From positions 30,048,944 through 30,112,943 of the forward strand of contig JAJKFL010000330.1 in assembly GCA_021186555.1 (NCBI GenBank): a stretch of 64,000 nucleotides of DNA, in the 5' to 3' direction. A model generated the notes under the pieces. That model was given only the letters and a program-made list of their open reading frames with translations. It had not been told where the DNA came from and did not search any database. The position numbers were made by a program, and so were the translations under genes. Positions within the stretch are counted from its first letter, which is position 1; each line of letters opens with the position of its first letter. Shown here one piece after another: positions 33,571 through 44,716 of this stretch. The DNA is from Reticulitermes speratus (Eukaryota; Arthropoda; Insecta; Blattodea; Rhinotermitidae).

Positions 33571-34182
33571 GGTATGAACTCAGACTTCAGAGGTTTAATC
33601 GTCCAATCCACCGACAGATCGTGGGTGCTGTCTTGCGTGTAGCATCTTATTCACTGGGTTACATATGTACGTGTTAGGGGAGTCTGTGTGTGTGTGCTGG
33701 AGACATTTAATTCACGTTTGTATTTTATGCACGTCCTACGTTCGTGTCGAACTGTCGGAGGCAATAAGAAGAAATGATTCCACTGTCCATTAAATTACAG
33801 GAAGAAACACTAACAGGGCTGGAGAAACAGTGATATAATAACGAAAGAAATTATTTGCTTTATGTCCCTTGTAAAGTGTCCTTATTTGAAGACGTACAAG
33901 TGTTGTATGTCACCTCCATTATTGTGTGTAATGATCCATTTCTCACGTACAGTAGCCGCCCATTTGCTCAGAACATTTCCCTGAAACGTTTTCTTCTGTT
34001 ATTAAACACCGACATTCAGTTTAAGATTTATACCAGCGCCAGAAGGACAGTGTGCGTGGAAAATCTTTCTTAGTAACGGAAATGAACAGGCACTGAACCT
34101 GTCAGATTGGAAGAGCTTGTTATTATGTAACGCAGTATAGTATTATCATTTTACATGTAAATATATTGCCTTACTATTCACA

Positions 34183-34351
34183 TCATTCATTCTGTAGTCT
34201 GTCTTACGACAGGTCCGTAGCCTCTTCCAAAGCGAGTTCTCCACAGGGTGCGATCTAGTGCTTCCTCTTTCAATTTCCAGTATCTTTTCTTTTCCTTAAG
34301 GTCATCCAGTAGCTGCTTACGTCTTCTCCCTCGTCGTACCGTCATTTCTAT
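34183..34351 (-). mobile_element. RTE-like element, 3'-end fragment, reverse
   Basis: The reverse complement matches the last ~165 bp of the full-length element at 15470-18869, from 'atagaaatgacggtacgacg' to the terminal gaatgaatgatg tail. It is 5'-truncated. The tail end of the element again is ATGA repeats. Confidence 0.9.
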
Positions 34352-34542
34352 TACATGCGGAGTAAAAGTACAGACGCTTCTAGCTATATATTTTGTACGT
34401 CACGTTTGTGTAAGTATGAAGCGCATTGTGTCCAGGGGCGCACCCAAGGGGGGGGGGGGGGTCTGCCGGGCTGCAGCCACCCCCCAAAACCGAAATTTAG
34501 AAAAACAAATTCGTAGATATATCGAAACTTTTAACGTGATTT

Positions 34543-34814
34543 TTTTTTGTGGTGAAGGGCCTCGCAGCAGATGCTACGGACTAAGGCTTATTGTGCGACT
34601 GATGAAGAGCAAATGATCCGGTTTTTCATTTTTCCGTGTAATGGAGCACAGGTGGAATGAAATTGACAGGGGCAAACCGAAGTACTCGGGGGGAAAAACC
34701 TGTTCCAGTGCCACTTTGTCTACCACAGATCCCACATGGACGGACCCAGGATGGATCAAACCCGGGCCTCCGCGGTGAGAGGCCGGCGACTAACCGCCTG
34801 AGCCATGGCACTGC
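34543..34814 (-). mobile_element. tRNA-derived SINE (family 2), reverse, with target duplication
   Basis: Head on the reverse strand at 34740-34810 (box B ggatcaaacccgg reverse). Flanks ttttaacgtgattt (34529-34542) and tttttacgtgattt (34815-34828) differ by one base. A run of about 14 G lies at 34450, outside the SINE. Confidence 0.88.
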
Positions 34815-34828
34815 TTTTTACGTGATTT

Positions 34829-35570
34829 ACCCTTCAGCCTAAATCAGCCACTGAAATCGGCTGATGTCTAGTGCATTAGAATTTTGAAAAATCAATGAAT
34901 TAAAAAACAATATATGACACTGTGATTGAGTCATGAAACATGTAGTTATATTTGTATGTATATAATTGTATTTGCAAATAATGTTGTGTTATACTTACGA
35001 CATGATTTTTATAACATAATTTTTAATATGAAACAAATTATATATAGCTTCAGGGTCAGCACCCCCCCCCCCGCCCCCGAGAAGTTCTGGGTGATTTTGT
35101 CTAATGAAAATATTGCAGCCCAATCTGTGATTCACGGAGCGATGAACAGGCGAAAAATTCTCTTTCTGCCAACCTTGCTGTGGGACGGTGTACATTGCTT
35201 TACGCTGAAAAGTGCCCTATAAATACTTCAAAAATTAGGAGTGCGTTTTCGTGTTTCCTTTCTTCGTCTATCTAAAGATCTTGTTTACACAAAATATGGA
35301 GAGGTTTAAAGAATATTGTTACGACTTTACAGCAGAACCCTTTCTGTGCAGAAACTTAAATCTTTCTTAGACACTGTCCCACCAGTTTTCCAAAAGAGCA
35401 CTGTCTTGATAAAAATTCGAAACCTTTCTTTTCTGACTTATTTCTGTCGTTTTAATTCTGACAATTTTTTGCTAGGCTGTGTGTTCAAGTACGCTTATTG
35501 GGCACATGGGTCTCAGGCCTAATTCAAGTAGAACATGTCTTTCTAAATTTTAATCAAACATTTCATTTGA
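34829..35570. other. No recognised feature
   Basis: Includes a short C-run at 35061-35076. The 98-codon frame at 34926-35222 shows no domain. Confidence 0.45.
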
Positions 35571-35971
35571 TGGCGGCGGGATGGCGCAGACGGTATAGTG
35601 ATTAGGCTACGTGGTGGACAACCGAGGAATCGTGTTCCATTTACAGCATGTTTGTGATTCTGCTCTTGTCCAGAGCGTCCAAATATGAACAGAGTACTTG
35701 CTTTTTGCGAGTTTTAAAATCAGCCAGCATTATGTTAAGAGCAGCCGTTTTCTGCATGAGGTTTGAGGTTTTACTGACGGCGAAGATTAATGTTGTTCTT
35801 GTGATTGAAGACCTCCGTGTAGTTTGATACGTTTGTGTCAATCTAGAAGGCTACAATAAAATTCTGTAAGATATTTTATGCGGTAAACCATCAGCGTCGG
35901 TAACATTCCGCGTTTTGTAGGCAGTATAGCCCAGTGGTAGCTATGTGCACCATCTGCTGTAACATGTAACA

Positions 35972-36332
35972 ACACAGGCAATATATGTATGTATGTAACA
36001 TTGAGGCGCGTTCGTGTAACAATTGTTGCCGTGAAAATGCAATAAGTATTACGTATTCTGTGTGTGTGTCTAGCATTATTTATCCAGCATGCAAAGCGCA
36101 TGCGCCGTATTATATTGTCATCTGTGGCCTGTCTGGCTGTACCATATTTTTCCACATTATCTCATAAACGGCACTATTTTTGGAAAATGAACAAAAAAAA
36201 AGGTGTTTTGATTTTCTCTACAACTTTGTCTACAACATTTCTCATTCTAAGAATTCAACGAGATATAAATGTACATAGGTCTTCATGTAAAGTACCCGTT
36301 ATTCCCCGTCAGAGTTTAATGAAACTTGAATA
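35972..36332 (+). mobile_element. CGTTCGC-type repeat, right part missing
   Basis: Starts acaggcaatatatgtatg, passes cattgaggcgcgttcgtgta, 'gcatgcaaagcgcatgcgcc' and 'tggcctgtctggctgtacc', and stops at 'tttaatgaaacttgaata', where a SINE family 2 fragment (36355-36450) begins. Confidence 0.6.
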
Positions 36333-36722
36333 CCAAGTGTCGGATTCCGGGCCAACCCGTTTGAAATTTCTGGTAGACAAAGTGGCACTGGGACGGGGTT
36401 TTATCCTAGTACCTTGGTTTTCCCTACCAGCATCATTCCACCAATGCTCCATACTCATCATTGGAAGGACCAACAGACGAAGTCTGGGAACCTTCAAACA
36501 ATTCAGAGTTCTTTGAGATATCGGGGAGCATTTGACGGAAAAGTACTTTCACATTTTGGATTAAGTGTTCGGTCTTATCCTTCCTTAAATACATGGACTG
36601 TCTCAAAAAAACACTGTATACCAGGATCCATTATACAACAAATTCCTGCATTTTCACTGGTTGACTTTACTTGTATACGTGGAATGCTAGTTGGGTTTGT
36701 GAAGTGTTACTTTAATGTGATT

Positions 36723-36762
36723 CCCCGATGATGGTCCCATAAGGGATCGATACATGTAGCAG
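36723..36762 (+). ncRNA. Diverged hammerhead-like motif
   Basis: CCGATGATGGTCCC...GGGATCGATACATGTAGC: helix II is kept, but both core boxes carry substitutions (CTGATGA to CCGATGA, GAAAC to GATAC). Followed by 'ggtgcgttttgttggac' (36792-36808), the terminal motif of this family. Confidence 0.45.
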
Positions 36763-36950
36763 TGTTCAATGTGATGTAATATAAAATATGTGGGAACAAT
36801 ATGGTGCGTTTTGTTGGACTGAGTGTTGTGAGTTGATTATCAACAATGCACGGAATGAACAATATAAAAAATTAAGTCTTAGGAGTGTTCAACGTGACAT
36901 TAGTTTAATAAGGCTCCTTGTATTTGTATTATAAAAATATAAGCTATAAT

Positions 36951-37233
36951 TTTTTTGTGGTGAAGGGCCCCGCAGCAGATGCTACTGACGCATCGCAACC
37001 TTGAGGCTTATTGTGCAACCCTGTGATGAAGATGATTAGTTTTTTTTTTTAGTTTTCCCGTGTAATGGAGCACCGGTGGAATGAAATTGACAGGGGAAGA
37101 CCGAAGTACTCGGGGAAAAACCTGTCCCAGTGCCACTTTGTCCACCACAAATCCCACATAGACTGACGCGGGATCGAATCCGGGCCTCCGCGGTGAGAGG
37201 CCGGCAACTAAACGTTTGAGCGATCGCACGGCC
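36951..37233 (-). mobile_element. tRNA-derived SINE (family 2), reverse, 10-bp target duplication
   Basis: Flanked by aagctataat (36941-36950) and aagctgtaat (37234-37243). Full-length family 2 structure with its head at the right ('gagaggccggcaactaaacg'). Confidence 0.85.
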
Positions 37234-37239
37234 AAGCTG

Positions 37240-37990
37240 TAATGTTACAAAGCTATGATGTTACCTGTTTTGTATTGGTGCTGTGAAACTTGACCTTTCT
37301 CCCTAAGGAAATAATATAGATTGAGGGTGCTTATATAGAACGTGCTGAGGAGAATATATGGACCGACGGAGAGGAAGTAACTGTGTTCGGTGAAATTTAA
37401 TGTAGCGCTACATAATGAAGAACTGTGCTTTGTCGTCTGTACCAAATATCATTAGGGTGACGGAATCAAACGCAATGAAATGAGCGGAGAACTTAGCAGA
37501 CCTATAAACATACCTATAAACATGCGTGTAAACATAGCAGACCTCTATAAACATACTACTACTATAAACATAGCAGACATATAAACATACTACTATAAAC
37601 ATACCTATAAACATACAGACCTATAAACATACATAAACAAACAACTAAACATATAAATATTAGAAGACTTATAAACATAGCAGACCTATAAACATACCTA
37701 TAAACACAGCAGACCTATAAACATATCTATAAACAAAGCAGACCTATAAACATACCTATAAACATAGCAGACCTGTAAACATACCTATAAACATATCAGA
37801 CCTATAAACGTATACAAAACTGTGTTCGAAAAAACGTGTAAGTTGATAGGGTTTGGAGAGACAAGCATAGATGGGAGGATAGTATTAAGATGGATCTTGT
37901 GGCGTATGGACTTTGCAGAACTGGCACAGGATGGGGATCGGTGGAGGGGTGTTGTGAGCACGGTAATGAACCTTCCAGTTGTATAAAATA
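37240..37990 (+). pseudogene. LINE C-terminal remnant split by a minisatellite
   Basis: 37260-37480 matches the first half of the C-terminal LINE region ('ttgtattggtgctgtgaaac', 'aggagaatatatggacc', 'ccaaatatcattagggtgac'), and 37858-37985 matches the second half ('tagatgggaggatagtatta', 'tggatcggtggaggggtgtt', 'aatgaaccttccagttgtataa'). Between them is a tandem repeat based on 'cctataaacata' (about 37500-37810). The coding sequence is fully decayed. Confidence 0.7.
37500..37810. repeat. Minisatellite based on cctataaacata
   Basis: Irregular repeats of 'agacctataaacat' and 'acctataaacatag', unit about 12-28 bp, sitting in the middle of the LINE remnant. Confidence 0.9.
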
Positions 37991-38467
37991 CGTTCAGTTT
38001 CTCGACCGGCTCAGCCAGTGTTAACGTTACAATAAGTTCTGTGCTCCCTGGAGTTAATTCAGCCAGGACGTCAGAACAGCGCCTAAGAAATATGCAGTTT
38101 GTAGATACGTAGATGGTTCTACCACGAATACTCCGAAAGTTCCACATAACAAACCGGGGATAATGGTTTTGTTCATCCTTTTGACACGTCATGTTTGATC
38201 GCTTGGGAGGCAAATCCGCTGCGTTTCGTGGCGCCTGATCGATTTACAAGCCAGCATGTGGGCGCCAGTACTAACAGGGTGAAGTGGGCAATGTGACCCA
38301 CATCCACATGCCACCTGTAGCTGGTGAGGGTCCTGAAAGGAATTGACCTTCGAAGCAGGATTGGTACTAAGTTGGAACGTTCCGAAATTAGTTGTAATGT
38401 TTGTAGGAGGTGACGTAACAGGCGGCTATTGTTAGTTATGAAGATTGCCCTGTATTCGCACACTGTA

Positions 38468-38556
38468 ATGAAGTATGGGGGAGGTGAAGTTAGAGCTCCA
38501 CACATTCTTAACCTCTGCAGCAGATTGAGGTTGAGCGGTCAGTTTCACGCTTTGAC
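38468..38556 (-). mobile_element. SINE family 3 fragment, reverse
   Basis: 'gttagagctccacacattct', 'ggttgagcggtcagtttcac' match the reverse body of family 3; the match stops close to the RTE insertion. Confidence 0.5.
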
Positions 38557-38597
38557 ATGTCATGTGACGTATATAATTTTGAAGGTGGATTTACAAT

Positions 38598-39397
38598 TCG
38601 CACTGTGAAATATGCAGATGACCTTGTGCTACTGGCTAGGGAAGAAAAGGTGCTACAGGGCATGGTTGATAGACTGAGTGAAATTGGAAGATGCTATGGA
38701 ATGGAAATGAATGTGGAAAAAACTGAGGTAATGAGAATCTCAAGGCAACCAGCCCCAATGAAAATTATGATAGATCAAAAGCAATTGGAGAATGTGGAAT
38801 ATTTCAGTTATTTGGGTTTCATGATAACAAATGATGCAAGGTGTATAAATAAAATTAAATCCAGAATTGCCATGGCTAAAGCAGCATTCAACAAGAAGAA
38901 GAATATTTTCACAAGCAAACTGGACTTAAATTTAAGGAAGAAACTAGTAAAGTGTTACAGTTGGAGCATAGCTTTGTATGGTGCTGAAACGTGGACACTT
39001 CGGAAAATGGATCAGAAGTATCTGGAAAGTTTTGAAATGTGGTGCTGGAGAAGAATGGAGAAGATCATTTGGACCGATCGTGTGAGAAATGAAGAAGTAT
39101 TACACAGAGTCAAGGAGGAGAGGAATATCGTACATACAATAAAAAGAAGAAAGGCTAACTGGATTGGTCACATCTTGCGTAGAAACTGCCTTCTGAAACA
39201 CGTGATTGAAGGAAAGTTAGAAGGAAGGATAGAAATGACGGGAAGACGAGGAAGAAGACGTAAGCAGCTTGTGGATGACCTTAAGGAAAAGAAGAGATAC
39301 TGGAAATTGAAAGAGGAAGCACTAGATCGCACCCTGTGGAGATCTTGCTTTGGAAGAGACTACGGACCTGTCGTAAGACAGGCTACAGGATGAATGA
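38598..39397 (+). mobile_element. RTE-like element, 5'-truncated copy with 9-bp target duplication
   Basis: Matches the full-length element from just before the YADD motif to its end (tail ggatgaatga). It keeps one open frame to the stop (an ATG-initiated frame 38557-39393 begins in flanking DNA), with YADDLVLLA, YGAETWTL and GRRGRRRKQ. Flanked by atttacaat at 38589-38597 and 39398-39406. It cannot encode a working enzyme because the endonuclease and half of the RT are missing. Confidence 0.92.
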
Positions 39398-39524
39398 ATT
39401 TACAATAAAAAGGCATGTGTTTACGTTCATGTGGCGCCACTTCGCACCGTTCACATTTAGTGTAGCATGACGTCCTGGAAAATTTATATCGGGATGAAGT
39501 CTTGAACATGAATGTCAGCGTGAT

Positions 39525-39840
39525 TTCAGGCTTCCGCCGCGGTGTAAACGAGACTTTCGCTTCTCTGGGATGTTACGTAGCGTAGGTCGTTACTTACATC
39601 ATGTTTACGCTTATTTATGGCTGTTTCCATACCAACTTCCACAGCCTCAAGAATCTCCTGGGATATTGGGCTTCGTCACGGGTTGTCCAGAGCATTGTAC
39701 ACTCGAAGATGAGGTCACTACGTTCCATCGGAATCCGATTACGCACTGACACAGCGTCATATCCCAGAAGAACGGAATCCTCAGCTGCACCGCTGCGAAA
39801 AACACAAAACCCGCACAGATCTAAAGAGGTAGTGTGTTTT
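39525..39840. mobile_element. Penelope-type terminal fragments (type B), inverted pair
   Basis: 39525-39590 (-) 'cttccgccgcggtgtaaacg', 'gggatgttacgtagcg' and 39690-39835 (+) 'cgaagatgaggtcactacgt', 'catatcccagaagaacgg', 'cagctgcaccgctgcg' are diverged type B copies in opposite orientations. Confidence 0.4.
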
Positions 39841-40013
39841 CACTGAGTTGCGAAGTAAACTATGCGAGATTTCAGGCTTCCACCGCGGTGTATACCAAGC
39901 CCTTGCTATACGTCCTAGTTATGTTCCTGAAAATGTGGGCGTAAATAAAAAATGGTGTCCCCATAAGAAATGATGGAATAGGTAGGATTTACCGTAATAG
40001 AACGCAGCCAGCC

Positions 40014-40577
40014 TGTGCCGTGTTACGTCACAAATCAAGACAAGCTTCCGCCGGACGATACCTACCACCCTTGACCCACATTTAGTTGTACCCTACCTTC
40101 CTCCCCTACTTCCCTCTTGGTATGTCCCACAGTTTACCTGTTTGGCTTGAGAATTTCCTTGAGCACTCAGCGACCTGCCTTCGCGCGATGAACATCCAAA
40201 TTTAGTTTCGGATTGTTTTTATTTCAAAATTGTGTTTCGGTATGTATTAATACGGCAGGGTGGTTGTTGCAGGCCTTGGTAGTGCTGGGGTCGGATTTGT
40301 GTTAATTGTTACCAGCACAGCACTGCCAAGTTATTGCTGGTCTGTGTGGAGCCTCTCTTCAATGTAGGAGTAATAACTTAACACTAACTAAAACTTATAG
40401 GAGTAATATTGTTTGCTGTGTTGGTGTATGTATTTGCTCTAATTATCTACACTGTCTGTAAGTATGGATGATTTGGTTTACGTTTGTTTGTGAAATCAAT
40501 AGGTGAATTTGATTTGTGTATTTATTAGTATTTTGAGTCCGTGCTTGTCGCTCCACCAGCTTGTGTTATAGAGCCAC
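40014..40577 (+). repeat. Putative 5' LTR (564 bp)
   Basis: Direct repeat of 43638-44202 at high identity over about 565 bp; both start tgtgccgtgttacgtcacaa and end gttatagagccac or gttatagatccac. A Ty3/Gypsy RT relic lies between them in the same orientation, so LTRs are the simplest explanation. I could not identify a primer-binding site after it or a clear target duplication. Confidence 0.6.
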
Positions 40578-40587
40578 GGTCATCAGA

Positions 40588-41930
40588 TTATGCTGTGTTT
40601 ATGGTAATAAGAGAGGGGGGGGGGGAGTTGGAGCAGAGTTGTAGCATAGCGTGGTTTTCATAGTACACTTTAACTTTCCAGTCAGTCATTTGTTCATACC
40701 GATGTTTCGTATCTTCCAACAGAGACTGGCACTCTGCTTGTTCTCTGCACCACAAATTGGAGAAGTAATCACACACCTCCCGTCGTAGTTCAATTTCTTT
40801 TGCCAGTTTTGTTTTGCGCTCCACTGCCAACCGTTTTTCAGTTCACCAATTTCATTTAGAAGGGTTTCAGTTTCACTGTGTAGATGCTGATTATCTCCAC
40901 TGTTTGATCATGAAGCAGTAGCTGAATCTCTTTCGAAAGTATCATTTGATGCAAGAGTTGAGCTCGTAGAGACACAATGAAAGAAATGTGGTCTGGGAAC
41001 ACGCTTATGTCTGACTGGCACAGAGATTATCTGTTTTGCTATAGCTGAAAACTTTAGACATTGAGGGTTTCTTGACGGAGAACGGGTGAGGGGGTTCACA
41101 TTCACTATCACAGCAAGGGATTCTTTACCAGTCAGTGCCCTCTGAAATAGTCTTGTGAACTTTTACTCTCTAAATGGAACCAATTGCTCGCTTTTGTTCA
41201 TTTGGTTATCCCTGATTGTCATTAGACATCTTCCAAGAACAAGAAGAGATGTGTTAAATGTTGAGATTCTTTCTAATGTTCACCAACATTATGGGTATTT
41301 GCCACTTTTAGCACCAGCAAGGTCACCACGAAAACTTGCTTATTCTAACAGATTTTGGACGTTCGGATTATAAATGTTGCAGAAGTTTTATGGTGAAAAT
41401 GCAATGTAATCTACTGGACAGACTGTTCAAACCAGTTGCAGCAAATTTCAATTTATGCTGCCCATATAACATAACGTGATAAGCTTCCTCAGCAGAATTA
41501 ACACACATCTGTTTCAGGCCTTTTATATAAACTTTGCCTTCATTATCGACACCTAGTGCAAGGTTTTGTCTCATCTGTCGTCCTGATCCAGCGGGTTCTA
41601 GTAGGTCATACAAATCCTCATTGTATATTTCAGCAAATGAAACCCAATCTGAGAAAACATATCCTTTGTTATCAGCTGTTCTCGCATGTCACGGAATGAG
41701 TCTGAGACAAGTTGACTGCTGATACTGGTTTGAGCAGTCTGTATGGTACATCACGTTGCATTTCATTTTCGTGGAGGTTTCCTTTGCTGGTATGTAACAA
41801 CGTAGTGGAGGTTTCCTTTGCTGGTATGTAACAACGTAGTCTCACCACTCATTTTGGGATCTGATTTTATGGTAAAAACTAGGATGGTTTTGGATCTTAT
41901 TGAGGGCAGTGTCTCTTAAATTTGCCCCTG
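40588..41930 (-). pseudogene. Kinesin motor-domain pseudogene (kinesin-6/KIF20-like), intronless
   Basis: Kinesins are microtubule motors; this copy is broken. Reading the minus strand from about 41930: FAEIYNEDLYDLLEP (about 41655-41600) then the frame 41613-41368 with NSLSSRLHCIFTIKL, the switch I region (family N.SSRSH; Ser to Leu here). A decayed stretch with DLAGA (switch II area) follows near 41335, then the frame 41111-40908 with IVNVNP and LKFSAIAKQI (end of motor). Last is a 40830-40588 frame rich in charged residues, predicted coiled coil. Pieces lie in different frames with stops. The P-loop is absent. No introns, no poly-A on the left edge. A 34-bp tandem duplication (gtggaggtttcctttgctgg...) lies at about 41783-41850. 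The long insert before FAEIYNE suggests the KIF20 type; the subfamily is inference. Confidence 0.75.
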
Positions 41931-42049
41931 ACAAGAGTTTTCCCCTCTCCACCATGTTGACACAAGGTTCTTGTTTACAAATTAGTCGGGCACCGGATCA
42001 ACCACTATCAACATGTAATTGAGGGAATTTGTCGGACGAACGGTGCGCG

Positions 42050-42605
42050 AGAATGCAGGAGGTTGTTTCACGATACCCAGATGTGGGGACTAGTCAGTTG
42101 GGACTCGCCTACCTCCTCGAGTATGAAATTCAACTTAAGGATACTCGGCCGGTTAAGTTACCTGCATATAGGTTGACGCCCCCCAAAGATGGCTTTCCTT
42201 AGGGAGCGCATTAAAAAACATTTGGCGGACGGAGTAATTGAGGCGTCAACATCCACGTACTCCAGTTCCATGTTTTTGGTGCGTAAAGGCTCAGAAAGTT
42301 TTCGTGCTGTGGTTCATTATCGATAGCTAAACCAGAGGATTGAGGTAGAATCTACACACTTGCCTGATATTCACTCTGCATTTAATTGGTTTGTGAAGGC
42401 TAAATATATTTCAACGTTTGATCTTAATCAAGCGTATCGCCAGATACCTCTAGCAAAATCGTCCAGGCATTTGACTGCATTTTCCACCGAGTGGAATTTA
42501 TACCAAAATACCAGGGTACCTTTAATTTTGGCTACCGGGGCCCAAATATTTATTTTCACCCGGAGTCAGGACGTTATGTATCACGTGCTCATGTCTCACA
42601 GGTAA
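42050..42605 (+). pseudogene. Ty3/Gypsy reverse transcriptase pseudogene fragment
   Basis: Translated segments match the RT of Ty3/Gypsy retrotransposons in order: YPDVGT and EYEIQL upstream, LRERIKKHLADGVIEAS, SSSMFLVRKG, FDLNQAYRQIPL (catalytic Asp region, about 42420-42455), LTAFSTEWN, LATGAQ. There is one frameshift near 42185 and one in-frame stop near 42326. The match ends at about 42540, before the YLDD region; the following ~65 bp may come from another part of the element. It lies between the putative LTRs, same orientation. Not functional. Confidence 0.82.
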
Positions 42606-42678
42606 AGGAGGCTTATGTTCGCTAATTGAGGGAGGCTCACACATAGTTATAAGGATAATGAGGTTTGATATTGTTCGT

Positions 42679-42900
42679 ACCGTGCATTATCATTCGATCA
42701 CTTACGGAAGGCTAGGACGTCGTAGCCTTCCGTAAGTAGACACAACTTCTGATACACAGTGGACCCACAAAAACAACTGACATAGCATACATTTTGAACT
42801 TTTAATATGTACCAATATTTGTTGATTTGTGATTTTGTGATTCACTGTACGGGTCCCTGATGATGGTCCCAGAATAGGGATCCGAAACATGTTAGACTGA
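42679..42900 (+). mobile_element. Penelope-type terminal repeat with short inverted left arm
   Basis: Cap accgtgcattatca (42679-42692), then a perfect 14-bp hairpin (cttacggaaggcta, 42701-42714, with 42723-42736), then about 110 bp leading to a hammerhead-like motif at 42851-42900 and the terminal motif 'gtgtatttgttggttt' (42941-42956). Sits within the Ty3/Gypsy-derived region. Confidence 0.55.
42851..42900 (+). ncRNA. Hammerhead-ribozyme-like motif
   Basis: CTGATGA 42857-42863, extra T, helix II GGTCCC with GGGATCC (one bulge), GAA, ACATGT (42887-42892), then T and AGACT. Helix I (GGTCC/AGACT) has one mismatch. Confidence 0.55.
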
Positions 42901-43009
42901 TTTTACTGTAACAAATTATATTGTATAATAAATAAAAAGTGTGTATTTGTTGGTTTAAGAAATGTGTGATAATGAGATACAGTGTAAGTTGTTTTTATGT
43001 TCAGTGAAG

Positions 43010-43013
<4 letters not shown>

Positions 43014-43054
<41 letters not shown>
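43014..43054. repeat. (TA)n microsatellite
   Basis: About 19 TA units. Confidence 0.95.
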
Positions 43055-43059
43055 GCACA

Positions 43060-43637
43060 TGTATCTACATTTACCACGTCAAGATTACTATCTATTATTC
43101 GTTATGTATGGAATCTTTTGAGATGATATCGTATATATGTGCGAGGAGCTCCACATAGGTTCTATTGCTTTGGGGGTTAATGTTTGCCCGCGGATTTATT
43201 TTATATGTTGAGTTTCAGTATTCCTTCCTTCCTTCTGTCTTCCTATTGCGGAAGCGTGTGGCAGATGTCTGGCGGTAGTCTGGCCATGGGATTCGTCGAG
43301 TGTCGGGATCAACGTGTGGGCCAGGGACACTTATCATGGGCCCCTCTGGTAGTATTCTTTCTGGACCACTATTCCATATGCGAACCGGGAGCACCTGGGC
43401 ATAGATCGAAGTTTTGCCATCTTCACGGAGGTGACGCGTGTGAAAACCGGAAAACGTGGACGCAGTGAATTGTGCGATGGTGATCCGGGGCCTCTACTCT
43501 GAGTGGCTGCTCTATGCGGTTGTGGACTGTGTGCTTAACTCAAGAGGCTGGCAGGTGCGGGGTTCGCACCTGTGAGGTATGATCAAGTTACGACGAAGTC
43601 TCTCACCCCCGAGTGGACGAGTTTGTTTGGGTAGGCC
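43060..43637. other. Interior of the putative LTR element, content unrecognised
   Basis: A 94-codon frame at 43184-43468 has no domain I recognise. It precedes the right putative LTR directly. The last bases 'gagtggacgagtttgtttgggtagg' are not a convincing polypurine tract. Confidence 0.4.
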
Positions 43638-44202
43638 TGTGCCGTGTTACGTCACAAATCAAGACAAGTTTCCGCCGGACGATACCTACCACCCTTGACC
43701 CACATTTAGTTGTACACTACCCTTCCTCACCTACTTCCCTCTTGGTATGTCCAACAGTTTACCTGTTTGGCTTGAGAATTTCCTTGAGCACTCAGCGACC
43801 TGCCTTCGCGGGATGAACATCCAAATTTAGTTTCGGATTGTTTTATTTCAAAATTGTGTTTTGGTATGTATTAATACGGGAGGGGGGTTGTTGCAGTCCT
43901 TGGTAGTGCTGGGGTCGGATTTGTGTTAATTGTTACCAGCACAGCACTGCCAAGTTATTGCTGGTCTGTGTGGAGCCTCTCTTCAATGTAGGAGTAATAA
44001 CTTAACACTAACTAAAACTTATAGGAGTAATATTGTTTGCTGTGTTGGTGTATGTATTTGCTCTAATTATCTACACTGTCTGTAAGTATGGATGATTTGG
44101 TTTACGTTTGTTTGTGAAATCAATAGGTGAATTTGATTTGTGTATTTGTTAGTCACTTTGAGTCCGTGCTTGTCGATCCACCAGTTTGTGTTATAGATCC
44201 AC
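43638..44202 (+). repeat. Putative 3' LTR (565 bp)
   Basis: Partner of 40014-40577, differing by scattered substitutions and small indels. An hAT MITE has inserted just after its right end (44217). Confidence 0.6.
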
Positions 44203-44216
44203 ACATTCATATAGAA

Positions 44217-44694
44217 CAGTGGTTCCCAAACTTTTTAGGTCCACCGCCCCCTTGGTTCCATTTACACACCAACAGCGTCCCCTACCTTTCTTTAAGAAAA
44301 CATAAATGCGCTTTTGTTTCCACTTTTATTTTATATTAAAAAAATCGTTTAAATAAAATTATAAGAGTTAAGCTTAATGTTTTATGTGTTAATTAATAAA
44401 TTAAAATTTATTGTATTTTTTATGATTAAAAATAATTCATCTAGCAATAGTTTATTACAAAAATAATGTGATAATAAGATTCATATATTAAAATACTAAG
44501 ACATTTCATTTTTTATTTTTAACACAAAAATTACTTTATTTGAATTTTATTATAAAAATAAATGCACTACTTGTCTACTAGCGCCCCCCTGTGATAATAA
44601 CAGCGCTCCCTTCCACCTCTCGTACCTATTTGCGCCCACATCGGTAATCCCACCGCCCCCCAGGGGGCGGTACCGCCCACTTTGGGGACCACTG
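44217..44694. mobile_element. hAT-type MITE with 8-bp target duplication
   Basis: Ends cagtggttcccaaacttttt and ...actttggggaccactg are inverted repeats with subterminal 'gcgcccccc' or 'accgcccccc' blocks and an AT-rich core. Flanked by atatagaa at 44209-44216 and 44695-44702. No transposase. Confidence 0.93.
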
Positions 44695-44716
44695 ATATAG
44701 AATATCCTATGGGAGT

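Noticed and set aside
40588-40830. Live exon of a kinesin gene
   Set aside because: Adjacent segments are in different frames with stops, the exons are fused without introns, and the P-loop is missing, so it is treated as a pseudogene.
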